The notes under the pieces: model-generated
Told to the model about the DNA's origin: nothing
The model's input: only the letters and a program-made list of their open reading frames with translations
Databases searched by the model: none
Translations under genes and position numbers: made by a program
Part shown: piece by piece, positions 16,863 to 25,610 of the stretch
How the letters are laid out: each line of letters opens with the position of its first letter
Numbering within the stretch: position 1 is the first letter of the stretch
Assembly (NCBI RefSeq): GCF_016899425.1
Contig: NZ_CP045995.1
Location: 682,001 to 746,000, forward strand
From: Burkholderia sp. MS389
GTDB taxonomy: Bacteria > Pseudomonadota > Gammaproteobacteria > Burkholderiales > Burkholderiaceae
Direction of reading: 5' to 3'
DNA length: 64,000 bases

Positions 16863-18035
16863 ATGTCGTCAGGCTCCTCCCCGTCGCGCCGCACGTTGCG
16901 GCAATGGCTGCACAGTTTCATTCCCCATCCGATGACCCTCGGCTGGCGCGAGCGCCTGCGCGCGTGCGCCGGCGCGCTCGTGGGCATTGCGACGGTCGGC
17001 GTCACGATGCGGCTGCTGCCCGGCGCGCCGGGCCTCGTGCCGCTGCTCGTCGCGCCGATGGGTGCGTCGGCCGTGCTGCTGTTCGCGGTGCCGGCGAGCC
17101 CGCTCGCGCAGCCTTGGTCGATCGTCGGCGGCAATCTCGTCGCGGCGACCGTCGGCGTCGCGTGCGCGCAATGGATCGCCGATCCGATCACGGCCGCCGC
17201 GGTCGCCATTGCCTGCGCGATCGGCGGCATGTTCGCGCTGCGCTGCGTGCACCCGCCGTCGGGCGCCGTCGCGCTCACCGCGGTGGTCGGCGGCCCGGCG
17301 ATTCATTCGCTCGGCTTCGGCTTCGTGCTGCAGCCGATCGCGCTGCAATCGGCGATCCTGCTGTCGGCCGCGCTCCTCTACCACGCGCTGACCGGGCACC
17401 GCTACCCGCACGGCGGCGTGCGCCCCGAAGCGAAACCGCAGGCGGGCGCCGCACCGGCGCGCGGCGGCTTCACGCGCGACGACCTCGATGCGGTACTGAA
17501 GCGCCGCAGCGAATGGCTCGACGTCGATCCGGACGATCTCGAAACGCTGCTGCGCGAAACGGAAATGCAGGCTTATACGCGCACGTTCGGCCAGTTGAAG
17601 TGCGCCGACCTGATGACGAAGCATGCGATCGAGGTCGCGCCGTCGACGTCGGTCACGGCCGCGCTCACGCTGCTCGACCGCCACCGCGTGAAGGCGCTGC
17701 CCGTGGTCGACGGCGAAGGCCGCCTCATCGGCATCGTCACGCGCGCCGACCTCACGCGCCAGTTGCGCCATCCGGCCCCGCTGTGGCAGCGCCTGTCCGC
17801 GCGGCTGCCGCAATCGTTCGGCGGCCAGCCCGCGAGCGTCGCGTCGGTAATGACGCGCGACGTCGCGTCGGTGCCGGAAACGATGCCGATCACCGCGCTC
17901 GTGCCGCTGTTCACGCATTCGGGCCACCACCATATTCCGGTCGTCGATGCATCGCGCCGGCTCGTCGGCATCATTACGCAGACGGATCTCGTCACGGGCC
18001 TTTATCAGCAGACCCAAATGCTCGAAGCCGCGTAG
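16863..18035 (+). CDS. HPP-family membrane protein with C-terminal CBS pair
   Basis: A 390-residue protein. Residues of about 20-190 contain four to five hydrophobic helices with the family motif RCVHPPSGAVALTAV near residue 125, which names the HPP family. Two CBS domains follow: one from LMTKHAIEVAPSTSVTAAL near residue 250 and one from VMTRDVASVPETMPI near residue 330, each ending in a GI(V/I)T..DL strand. HPP proteins have been linked to nitrite transport in plant plastids and cyanobacteria; CBS pairs usually bind adenine nucleotides and gate activity. A MarR-type operator precedes the gene, and a CLC-CBS protein lies 550 bp downstream, so a role in anion transport is a reasonable inference. 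Confidence 0.85.
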   Translation: MSSGSSPSRRTLRQWLHSFIPHPMTLGWRERLRACAGALVGIATVGVTMRLLPGAPGLVPLLVAPMGASAVLLFAVPASPLAQPWSIVGGNLVAATVGVACAQWIADPITAAAVAIACAIGGMFALRCVHPPSGAVALTAVVGGPAIHSLGFGFVLQPIALQSAILLSAALLYHALTGHRYPHGGVRPEAKPQAGAAPARGGFTRDDLDAVLKRRSEWLDVDPDDLETLLRETEMQAYTRTFGQLKCADLMTKHAIEVAPSTSVTAALTLLDRHRVKALPVVDGEGRLIGIVTRADLTRQLRHPAPLWQRLSARLPQSFGGQPASVASVMTRDVASVPETMPITALVPLFTHSGHHHIPVVDASRRLVGIITQTDLVTGLYQQTQMLEAA

Positions 18036-18099
18036 CGCGCACCACATGTAGCCGCCGGCGGAACGCGGAATGCAGCCAATCCGACCGATTTCGGCCATT

Positions 18100-18118
18100 T
18101 ATATCACATTGTGATATA
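18100..18118 (+). promoter_or_regulatory. MarR-type operator in front of marR
   Basis: TATATCACATTGTGATATA: two 9-bp arms around a single T, perfectly symmetric, ending 28 bp before the marR ATG. Size, symmetry and position are those of autoregulatory MarR-family operators. A degenerate copy is in front of the HPP-CBS gene at 16792-16810. Confidence 0.7.
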
Positions 18119-18146
18119 TTAATCGTCACCGCAACCGACTGCCCGA

Positions 18147-18569
18147 ATGACCTCGATGACCGATACCCGACGCGCACTGACGAAAAGCGATTTCCAGCAA
18201 CTGTCCGAGTTCCGCTACCAGATGCGCCGCTTCGAGCGCTTCTCCGAACGCGCCGCGCAAAGCGAAGGCGTGACGCCGCTGCAATACCTGCTGCTGCTGC
18301 ACATCAAGGGTTATCCGCATCGCGAATGGGCGACCATCGGCGAACTCGCGGAACGCCTGCAGGCGCAGCACCACGGCGTCGTCGCGCTGGTGACGCGCTG
18401 CGAAGCACTCGGGCTCGTGAAGCGCAAGCCGAGCGAAGCCGACCGCCGCCAGGTCGAAGTCCACCTCGAGCCGGCCGGCGAAACGCTGCTTGCCCGTCTC
18501 GCGGCCATGCATCGTGCCGAGCTGAAGTCGCTCAAGGGCACGTTCCTGGTTCCCCAGATCGATTACTGA
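18147..18569 (+). CDS. MarR-family transcriptional regulator
   Basis: A 140-residue winged-helix regulator. The dimerisation helix precedes VTPLQYLLLLHIKG near residue 42, the recognition region is ATIGELAERLQAQHHGVVALVTRCEALGLV, and the wing is KRKPSEADRRQVEVHLEPAG, the standard MarR pattern. The start could be the ATG at 18147 or the one at 18156; neither has a strong ribosome binding site. A perfect palindrome lies just upstream, so autoregulation is likely. The clcA-like gene begins 14 bp after its stop, so the two form an operon. The ligand is unknown. Confidence 0.92.
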   Translation: MTSMTDTRRALTKSDFQQLSEFRYQMRRFERFSERAAQSEGVTPLQYLLLLHIKGYPHREWATIGELAERLQAQHHGVVALVTRCEALGLVKRKPSEADRRQVEVHLEPAGETLLARLAAMHRAELKSLKGTFLVPQIDY

Positions 18570-18583
18570 CCCTTGCCACTCCG

Positions 18584-20371
18584 ATGAACGCACCACACAA
18601 ACGCGATTTCTCGACCAACGAACGCCTGCCCAGGATCGCGTTGCTCGCCGCCGGGATCGGCCTGCTCAGCACGCTCGCCGCATTCGTGCTGTTGAGCCTG
18701 ATCCGCCTGTTCACGAACCTGTTCTTCTTCCAGCAACTGTCGTTCGCCGACCATTCGCCCGCGAACAACACGCTCGGCGCCTGGGTGATCGCGGTCCCGG
18801 TGATCGGCGGGCTGATCGTCGGCTTGATGGCGCGTTTCGGTTCGGAGAAGATCCGCGGCCACGGCATTCCCGAAGCGATCGAGGCGATCCTGTTCGGCAA
18901 GAGCCGGATGTCGCCGAAGGTCGCGATCCTCAAGCCGCTGTCGTCCGGCGTCGTGATCGGCAGCGGCGGCCCGTTCGGCGCCGAAGGCCCGATCATCATG
19001 ACGGGCGGCGCGCTCGGCTCGCTGATCGCGCAATGCGTGCACGTGACCGCCGCCGAGCGCAAGACGCTGCTCGTCGCCGGTGCGGCCGCCGGCATGACGG
19101 CCGTGTTCGGCACGCCGGTGGCCGCCGTGCTGCTCGCGGTCGAACTGCTGCTGTTCGAATGGCGTCCGCGCAGTTTCCTGCCGGTCGCGCTCGCATGCGC
19201 GGTGGCCGGCTTCGCACGCGCGGTGTTCTTCGGCGTCGATCCGCTGTTTCCGCTGACGACGGCCGCGCCGACGCCCGTCGCGCTGCTGTCGTGCATCGTC
19301 GCGGGCCTGCTGTCGGGCATGCTCGCGTGCGGCCTGTCGGCGGCGCTCTATCGCGTCGAAGACGCATTCGCGAAGCTGCCCGTGCACTGGATGTGGTGGC
19401 CGGCGCTCGGCGCGATCGTGATCGGCGTCGGCGGCTGGCTCGAGCCGCGCGCGCTCGGCGTCGGCTACGACGTGATCGGCGACCTGCTGCACCAGCACAT
19501 CGCGCTGAAGATCGCGCTCGCGCTGCTGATCGTGAAGGCCGTGATGTGGGTGATCGCGCTCGGCTCGGGCACGTCGGGCGGTGTGCTTGCCCCGCTGCTG
19601 ATGCTCGGCGCCGGTCTCGGCACCGTGCTGTCGCCGGTGTTGCCGGGCGGCGATCCGGCGTTGTGGCCGCTCGTGTGCATGGCCGCGACGCTCGGCGCGA
19701 CGCTCGGCGCCCCGCTCACCGCGATCGTGTTCGCGTTCGGCCTCACGCACGACGCCAACGCGCTGCTGCCGCTGCTTGCGGCGACGCTCGTCGCGCACGG
19801 CTTCGCGACCATCGTGATGAAGCGCTCGATCATGACGGAGAAAATCGCACGTCGCGGCTATCACATCTATCGCGAATACGGCGTCGATCCGCTCGAACGG
19901 CATGACATCGGCGAAGTGATGACGTCGGCCGATCGGCTCGTCGCGATCGACGGCGCAACGACGCTCGATACCGTCGAAGCGCAATACTTCGGCGCGAAGC
20001 AGACGCACCGCGCGTATCCGGTCGTGCAGCACGGGCGACTGCTCGGCCTCGTCGATCGCGCGATGCTCGATGCGCAGCGCGCGCAAACCGGCGCAGACAC
20101 GCCGATCTCGGACGCGTTCGCCAACCGCGCACCGGCCGTCGCGCTGGCGCACGAAACGTGCCGCGTCGTCGCGTCTCGCCTCGCGATGCTCGGCCTCGAA
20201 CGCCTGCCGGTGGTCGCCGACGAACAATCGCTGCGCGTCACGGGCATCGTGTCGCGCAGCGACCTGATCAAGCCGGCGCTCCAGCACTTCGACGACGAAC
20301 AGAAGCGCGAGCGCTTCCGTCCGGTCGTTCCGGTCAACCTGCGCGACGTCGGCTCGCGCAAGGCCAGCTGA
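18584..20371 (+). CDS. clcA: CLC-family chloride channel/antiporter with C-terminal CBS pair
   Basis: A 595-residue membrane protein. CLC anion-pathway motifs are present: GHGIPEA near residue 91 (the GSGIP position, with His for the central Ser), GSGGPFGAEGPIIMTGG near residue 125 (the gating Glu is in GAEGP), and GTSGGVLAPLLMLG near residue 329. A Glu in LFEWRPRSF near residue 193 aligns by eye with the proton-pathway Glu of E. coli ClC, which would favour H+/Cl- exchange over a channel. Residues after about 430 form two CBS domains ending in GLVDRAML and GIVSRSDLIK. It is co-transcribed with marR. Loss of the central Ser may change anion selectivity (Ser to Pro favours nitrate in some CLCs); that is inference. 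Confidence 0.9.
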   Translation: MNAPHKRDFSTNERLPRIALLAAGIGLLSTLAAFVLLSLIRLFTNLFFFQQLSFADHSPANNTLGAWVIAVPVIGGLIVGLMARFGSEKIRGHGIPEAIEAILFGKSRMSPKVAILKPLSSGVVIGSGGPFGAEGPIIMTGGALGSLIAQCVHVTAAERKTLLVAGAAAGMTAVFGTPVAAVLLAVELLLFEWRPRSFLPVALACAVAGFARAVFFGVDPLFPLTTAAPTPVALLSCIVAGLLSGMLACGLSAALYRVEDAFAKLPVHWMWWPALGAIVIGVGGWLEPRALGVGYDVIGDLLHQHIALKIALALLIVKAVMWVIALGSGTSGGVLAPLLMLGAGLGTVLSPVLPGGDPALWPLVCMAATLGATLGAPLTAIVFAFGLTHDANALLPLLAATLVAHGFATIVMKRSIMTEKIARRGYHIYREYGVDPLERHDIGEVMTSADRLVAIDGATTLDTVEAQYFGAKQTHRAYPVVQHGRLLGLVDRAMLDAQRAQTGADTPISDAFANRAPAVALAHETCRVVASRLAMLGLERLPVVADEQSLRVTGIVSRSDLIKPALQHFDDEQKRERFRPVVPVNLRDVGSRKAS

Positions 20372-20806
20372 CACAAACCGCATGCGGGGCGTTCGCCCGG
20401 CCGCGCATCGCTTCCCCGCCGCCTTCCCGCGTTTAAAGTTGGTTAACAATTCGGCAGACGAAAGTTTGTCATCATGGTGCTCATGCGACGGGGCCATCCA
20501 TCAGCCATTCCACTTCGTCATCAGATAAAGCGTCGCGGCGCGGGATGCACAGACATCCCGCCAGCCGCGGCCGTCACTTCACCACACCACGATCGGGCAG
20601 CGCGCGGACCGCGCCACGCATGACGTCGAACCGTACACGACGCATGCCGCGCCGCAGCAACATGCGCAGCATCCGAGCCGCCATTTGGCAAGCGCGTTAA
20701 CAACTTGTTTCGGAATGGCCGGAACCGTGCTTGCAGGATGGAATCTCACTTGCACGCAGCATTGCTGCGCATCCCACTCAATCAATCACGACTCGAGGGA
20801 GATAAC
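20372..20806. other. Spacer between clcA and a small exported-protein gene
   Basis: No supported gene. The minus-strand open frame here is Arg-rich and lacks a ribosome binding site. The only clear element is GAGGGAGA just before the GTG start at 20807; AT-rich segments near 20440-20470 and 20690-20710 may hold the promoter, but no convincing hexamer pair stood out. Confidence 0.4.
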
Positions 20807-21139
20807 GTGAACGTGAAATACTTACCGCTCATCGCATTGACCGTGGCAATTTCTGCTCATGCCGCCGAACCTGCCGTGCAGAACGTGGGACAAAGCCAGA
20901 AAGACGCGCCCGAGGTGTCGGCGTGCATCGCCAAGACCTGGGCCGACAAGTCGCAACAACAGGTGATCTCGCAGAACGTGCTGGCCAATGGCCTCGCGAC
21001 CGACGTGTATGCACCGGGCCAGCAGCCGCCGAACGGCGCCGCCGCGATGGTTCGTCCGTCGTGGAAGCCGGGTGCGAAAACGTGGGTCGGCGTGCGTGGC
21101 GACGCAGCGTCCGCCGGCGACATCAACGCCTGCCTGTAA
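20807..21139 (+). CDS. Small exported protein of unknown function
   Basis: A 110-residue protein with a clean signal peptide (NVKYLPLIALTVAISAHA, cleavage expected before AEP), so it is periplasmic or secreted with a mature part of about 92 residues. I do not recognise the family. The mature part has two cysteines (SACIAKTW and the C-terminal NACL) that could form a disulfide, and many Gln and Asn. The start is a GTG, chosen because GAGGGAGA sits 4-11 nt upstream and the signal peptide begins there; reading further upstream adds residues that would spoil the signal. It is a single gene with a strong terminator about 50 bp after the stop. Confidence 0.75.
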   Translation: MNVKYLPLIALTVAISAHAAEPAVQNVGQSQKDAPEVSACIAKTWADKSQQQVISQNVLANGLATDVYAPGQQPPNGAAAMVRPSWKPGAKTWVGVRGDAASAGDINACL

Positions 21140-21192
21140 CGCAGTAACGAGAACAGGCGCTTCGGATGGCCTTGCGCCATCCGCTTGCGACC

Positions 21193-21217
21193 AGCCCCGC
21201 TTCGGCGGGGCTTTTTC
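21193..21217 (+). terminator. Rho-independent terminator
   Basis: An 8-bp GC stem (AGCCCCGC with GCGGGGCT) and a TTCG loop are followed by a run of T. It closes the small exported-protein gene and lies 20 bp before the end of the convergent ppnP gene. Confidence 0.9.
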
Positions 21218-21237
21218 TTTGCCGCGCGGGAAGCGCC

Positions 21238-21558
21238 TTACAGGTAGCTGCAGACGTAATCGAGCGTCTCGAGCACTTCGATGTCGAAGCGGCTCTTGCC
21301 CGGGACCGAGAACGATTCGCCGGCGCCGTAGGTCTGCCATTCGCTGCTGCCGTCGAGCTTCACGCGGCACTTGCCGGCCTGCACTTCCATCAATTCGGGT
21401 GCATCCGTGCCGAAGTTGAGTGCGCACGGCAGGATCACGCCGAGCGTCTTGCGCGTGCCGTCCGGGAAGAGCACGGTATGCGACACGCACTTGCCGTCGA
21501 AATAGACGTTCGCGCGCTTGACGACCGATACGTTGTCGAATTGGGTTGCACTGGTCAT
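21238..21558 (-). CDS. ppnP: Pyrimidine/purine nucleoside phosphorylase (DUF1255 cupin)
   Basis: A 106-residue single-domain cupin. Landmarks are [20 protein letters not shown] near residue 10, [13 protein letters not shown], and the C-terminal [19 protein letters not shown], which together identify the PpnP (YaiE) family. These enzymes split purine and pyrimidine nucleosides with phosphate to give free base and ribose 1-phosphate in nucleotide salvage. The length equals that of the family. The ATG at 21558 is the start that matches known family N-termini; upstream in-frame residues look like intergenic sequence. It is a single gene, with the LysR gene 172 bp upstream on the same strand. Confidence 0.92.
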
Positions 21559-21730
21559 GGGATGCCTCTGATTGCTGGATGCCGGATGGCGGTGTGGTTG
21601 GCGGCCGGCCGGAGCGGCGGGCCGGCCGCTATGATACCGGCTCGCGCAAGGTGCGCCCGAATGGCGCGCGGCCGGCACATGCCGGGCCCATGATCGTCAG
21701 GATCACTACGTGATCCTTGCGGGCGCGCGC

Positions 21731-22633
21731 TCACCTTAATCCCTTGCGTCGCGCGGAATCGCGCAGGCAATCGAGCAGCATCGCCGCGGCCGGCGTCAGC
21801 GGGCTGTCGCGGCGCGTGACGACCTGCACCGATACGCCCGGCAAGCGCTCGCGGATCGGCAGCACCGCGAGCTGATCGCGTGCCCACTCGCCTTGCAGCA
21901 ATTGCTCGGGCATCGACGCGATCAGGTCGCAACCGGTCATCAGGCTGTGCGCGAGACCGAAGCTCGGGCACTCGACGACACGCGCCGGCACCGGCAATCC
22001 GTACGCGACGAACGAGTTGAACAGTACCTGCGTGGAGCTTTCCGGCGACGGATTCATCAGCCAGTCGGCCTCGACGAGATCGGCGAGCGACGTGGCCGAC
22101 GCGAGCGGATGCCCTTTGCGCGCGACGATCAGCGAGCGGCTCGCATAGAGCTCCGCATGATCGAACTCGGCCGCCAGCAGCTCCGGCACGACGACGGCCA
22201 CCGCGAAATCGAGCGAACCGTCGTGCAGGCGCGGTAGCGCAACGCCGGGAAACCCTTCGACCAGATTGACGCGCGCCACCGGAAAGCGGCGCCGGAATGC
22301 ACGGAATGCGTCGGGCAGGATCGTCACCGCCGCCGCCGGCGTGATCGCCGCCGCGACGGAGCCCGTCATCGCGCCCTGCGCCTGCTCGATGTCGTCGCGG
22401 GCGCGCTGCATTTCCGCGACGATCAGCCGCGCGCGCACCTGCAGTTGCTGGCCGAACGCGGTGAGCTGCACGCCGCGCGCGGTGCGCACGACGAGCGATA
22501 CGCCGAGCGCGATCTCCAGCTCCTTGACCGCCTTCGTCAGCGCGGCCGGCGACACGTTCAGGCGCCGCGCGGCCGCACGAATGCTGCCTTCCTCCGCGGC
22601 GGTGACGAACGCTTTCAGCTGATGGTATTTCAT
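21731..22633 (-). CDS. LysR-family transcriptional regulator
   Basis: A 300-residue LysR regulator. The DNA-binding region is LKAFVTAAEEGSIRAAARRLNVSPAALTKAVKELE, and the sensor domain starts near residue 90. The ATG at 22633 begins MKYHQLKAF, a standard LysR opening; the longer in-frame reading is not. It is divergent from the M20 amidohydrolase gene (start 22815), sharing a 181-bp promoter region with AT-rich stretches near 22730-22770, so it probably controls that hydrolase and the following permease. Confidence 0.92.
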   Translation of the reverse strand: MKYHQLKAFVTAAEEGSIRAAARRLNVSPAALTKAVKELEIALGVSLVVRTARGVQLTAFGQQLQVRARLIVAEMQRARDDIEQAQGAMTGSVAAAITPAAAVTILPDAFRAFRRRFPVARVNLVEGFPGVALPRLHDGSLDFAVAVVVPELLAAEFDHAELYASRSLIVARKGHPLASATSLADLVEADWLMNPSPESSTQVLFNSFVAYGLPVPARVVECPSFGLAHSLMTGCDLIASMPEQLLQGEWARDQLAVLPIRERLPGVSVQVVTRRDSPLTPAAAMLLDCLRDSARRKGLR

Positions 22634-22814
22634 GGGGCAATGCGTGATCCGTGGAAACCCTGTGCGCCGTGCCGCGCAGGGGTTCAGGGTATTCCCGAGC
22701 GACAACCGACGGTGTGCACCAAAGCAATTTAGCAGCTTCTGGTACGCAAAAGAAATTTATATGCTTGGTCGTCATATGCGCGTCAAACGCCCCACCCGCC
22801 CCACTGGAGAGACC

Positions 22815-23999
22815 ATGCTGCCAGCCGTGAACCCCGTCATCCCCGGCATCGCCGCGATCGCCCCCGAACTCGTCGAGGTGCGCCGCCGCATCCACGCCCA
22901 TCCCGAACTCGCATTCGAAGAAACGCTCACGAGCGATCTCGTCGCCGAGTTGCTCACCGGCTGGGGCTACGACGTACATCGCGGTATCGGCAAGACCGGC
23001 GTGGTAGGCGTGCTGCGCGAAGGGCAAGGCGCGCGCACGGTCGGCCTGCGCGCCGACATGGACGCGTTGCCGCTCGCGGAAACCACCGGCCTGCCGTACG
23101 CAAGCCGCCACGCGAACAAGATGCATGCATGCGGCCATGACGGCCACACCGCGATGCTGCTGTGCGCGGCGCGCCACCTCGCGGCCACGCGCCGGTTCTC
23201 CGGCACGCTGAACCTGATCTTCCAGCCCGCCGAGGAAAACTTCGGTGGCGCGAAGGCGATGATGGACGACGGCCTGTTCGACCGTTTCCCGTGCGACGCG
23301 ATCTTCGCGATCCACAACATGCCGGGCCGCGCGGCCGGCGACATGGCGTTCCGCACCGGCGCCGCGATGGCGTCGGCCGACCGCGTGACGATCACGCTGC
23401 GCGGCGTCGGCGGCCACGGCGCGATGCCGCATTTCGCGCGCGATCCGATGTCGGCCGCGGGCAGCATCATGGTCGCGCTGCAGACGATCGTCGCGCGCGA
23501 GGTCGATGCACAGCATGCGGCCGTGATCACCGTCGGCAGCGTGCAGGCCGGCGAGGCGTTCAACATCATTCCCGAAACCGTCGTGATGAAACTGTCGGTG
23601 CGCGCGCTGAACGCCGACGTGCGCGCGCTGCTCGCGCGCCGTATCGAAGCGCTCGCGAAAGGCCAGGCGGAGAGCTTCGGCGTCACCGCGGAAGTCGACT
23701 ACGACTACGGCTATCCGGTGCTCGTCAATCACGCGGAACCGACCGCGTTCGCGGCCGACATCGCGCGCCAGATGCTCGGCGCCGAACGCGTCGAAACCGA
23801 CGCCGCGCCGCTGATGGGCAGCGAGGATTTCGCGTTCATGCTCGAAGCACGCCCCGGCTGCTACGCGTTCATCGGCAACGGGATCGGCAGCAAGGGCGGC
23901 TGCATGGTGCACAACCCCGGCTACGACTTCAACGACGACATCCTCGCGATCGGCGCGAGCTACTGGGTCCGCGTCGCCGAAGCCTGGCTCGCGGCCTGA
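22815..23999 (+). CDS. M20-family amidohydrolase (hippurate hydrolase/aminoacylase type)
   Basis: A 394-residue metallopeptidase-like hydrolase. Metal-binding signatures are MHACGHDGHTAML near residue 103 and QPAEENFGGAKAMM near residue 137, with GSEDFAFMLE near residue 339 as the C-terminal ligand segment, and the lid domain VGGHGAMPHFARDP in the middle. This is the pattern of HipO-type enzymes that remove an acyl or benzoyl group from an N-acyl amino acid, or cleave related amides. TGGAGAG precedes the ATG. It is followed 43 bp later by an MHS-family permease gene, suggesting uptake and hydrolysis of one substrate, under the divergent LysR regulator. Exact substrate unknown. Confidence 0.9.
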   Translation: MLPAVNPVIPGIAAIAPELVEVRRRIHAHPELAFEETLTSDLVAELLTGWGYDVHRGIGKTGVVGVLREGQGARTVGLRADMDALPLAETTGLPYASRHANKMHACGHDGHTAMLLCAARHLAATRRFSGTLNLIFQPAEENFGGAKAMMDDGLFDRFPCDAIFAIHNMPGRAAGDMAFRTGAAMASADRVTITLRGVGGHGAMPHFARDPMSAAGSIMVALQTIVAREVDAQHAAVITVGSVQAGEAFNIIPETVVMKLSVRALNADVRALLARRIEALAKGQAESFGVTAEVDYDYGYPVLVNHAEPTAFAADIARQMLGAERVETDAAPLMGSEDFAFMLEARPGCYAFIGNGIGSKGGCMVHNPGYDFNDDILAIGASYWVRVAEAWLAA

Positions 24000-24042
24000 C
24001 GATCCTTCACCACGCAGTTTCGTGCCTACCCGGGGGAACCCC

Positions 24043-25368
24043 ATGGAAACGTCCGCCCTTCCGTTCGCCGGCACGCCGGTCGACGCCCGCGCCGCCGCGA
24101 AGAAACGCCGGCTGATCGCGGCCGCCGCCGTCGGCAATGCGCTCGAGTTCTACGACTTCACGGTCTATAGCTTCTTCGCAATCCTGATCGGCAAGCTGTT
24201 CTTTCCCGTGCATTCGTCGTTCGGACAACTGATGCTCGCGGTCGCGAGCTTCGGCGTCGGCTTCGTCACGCGTCCGCTCGGCGGGCTCGTGATCGGCATG
24301 TATGCGGACCGCGCCGGCCGCAAGAAGGCGATGATCCTCACGCTGCTGCTGATGGCGCTCGGCACCGCGACGATCGCGGTCGCACCGACCTTCGCGCAGA
24401 TCGGCATCGCCGCGCCGCTGCTGCTCGTGCTCGCGCGGCTGCTGCAAGGGTTCGCATCGGGCGGCGAAGTCGGCGCCTCGACGACATTGCTACTCGAACA
24501 GGCACCGCAGCATCGTCGCGGTTTCTATGCGTCGTTCCAGTTCTCGAGCCAGGGGCTCGCCGCGCTCGCGGGCGCGCTCACCGGCGTCGCGCTGACGTCG
24601 ACGCTGAGCGCCGCGCAACTCGAAAGCTGGGGCTGGCGTGTGCCGTTCATCATCGGCACGCTGTTCGTGCCGCTCGGTTACTGGCTACGCCGCACCGTCG
24701 AGGAAGTGCCGGCGGCGGCACCCTCGCCCGCCGCCGCGCACGACGAACCCGTTGCGTCGCTGCCGCTCGCCGACGTGCTGCGCCATCACGGCAAAGCCGT
24801 GTTCGCGGGGCTCGGCGTAACGATCGGCGGCACGTCGATCCACTACATCATCGTGTTCTACATGGCGATCTACGGCGTGCAGGTGCTGCACCTGCCGACG
24901 TGGCTGTCGATGACGGCCGGCTGCGTCGCTGGCGCGATCCTGATGCTCGTGACGCCGATCGGCGGCCACCTGTCCGACGTGTATGGGCGCAACCGGATCG
25001 TCTGGTGGACGCGCATCGTGTTGATGGCCGCGATCTACCCGGCGTTCATCGCGCTGAACCGCTGGCCGGGCGCCGCGTCGCTGCTGTCGATCATCGCCGC
25101 GCTGTCGATCGTGCATGCGATCAACATCGGTGCGACGGGGGCCATGCTCGGCGAGTTGTTTCCGCGTGCGGTGCGTGCGACGGGCGGTGCGCTCGTGTAT
25201 AGCGTCGGCGTCGCAATCTTCGGCGGCTTCGCGCAATTCTTCGTCACGTGGCTGATCGCGGCGACCGGGAATCCGAATGCGCCGGCGTGGTATGCGATCG
25301 GGTGTGGCGTGTTCACGCTGCTCGCGATTCGTTGCATGGACGAGAAGGCCGGGAAGGCGCTGGATTGA
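24043..25368 (+). CDS. MFS permease, metabolite:H+ symporter (MHS) family
   Basis: A 441-residue 12-helix transporter. The opening NALEFYDFTVYSFFA near residue 38 and RPLGGLVIGMYADRAGRKKAM near residue 82 are characteristic of the MHS family (ProP, ShiA, KgtP and citrate carriers), and GFASGGEVGASTTLLLEQAP near residue 143 is the expected helix-5 segment. The ATG is chosen over an upstream in-frame codon because it directly precedes the METSALPF region and follows a GGGGGAA stretch. It likely shares a transcript with the M20 hydrolase and imports that enzyme's substrate (inference). Confidence 0.9.
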   Translation: METSALPFAGTPVDARAAAKKRRLIAAAAVGNALEFYDFTVYSFFAILIGKLFFPVHSSFGQLMLAVASFGVGFVTRPLGGLVIGMYADRAGRKKAMILTLLLMALGTATIAVAPTFAQIGIAAPLLLVLARLLQGFASGGEVGASTTLLLEQAPQHRRGFYASFQFSSQGLAALAGALTGVALTSTLSAAQLESWGWRVPFIIGTLFVPLGYWLRRTVEEVPAAAPSPAAAHDEPVASLPLADVLRHHGKAVFAGLGVTIGGTSIHYIIVFYMAIYGVQVLHLPTWLSMTAGCVAGAILMLVTPIGGHLSDVYGRNRIVWWTRIVLMAAIYPAFIALNRWPGAASLLSIIAALSIVHAINIGATGAMLGELFPRAVRATGGALVYSVGVAIFGGFAQFFVTWLIAATGNPNAPAWYAIGCGVFTLLAIRCMDEKAGKALD

Positions 25369-25545
25369 GCGGTGGCCGATGCGTGGGTGCGTGACGTACG
25401 TCATTGACGCCGCGCCCGCGCATCGGGCATGATCATTCAATGCACAACGCCACGATCACCCTTTCGACGACCACGCGCACGACCGCCTTCGGCGGGTCCG
25501 TGCGGCGAGTGCGCGCAAGATCGTAGCGTCACCGATTCCCACAGG

Positions 25546-25575
25546 CCCCGCCGGTTCCGGACGGGGTCTTTCCGT
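25546..25575 (+). terminator. Possible terminator or leader hairpin
   Basis: CCCCG-CCGG / CCGG-A-CGGGG pairs around a TT loop, followed by TCTTTCC. It lies 180 bp after the permease and 36 bp before the next start, so it may end the permease transcript or sit in the next leader. Confidence 0.35.
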
Positions 25576-25610
25576 TTCTCCGTCTGCATCGGCCACTCAG
25601 GAGAAACGCA

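Noticed and set aside
20521-20703. Minus-strand 60-codon ORF in the clcA downstream spacer
   Set aside because: Arg-rich, no signal or domain, no ribosome binding site.
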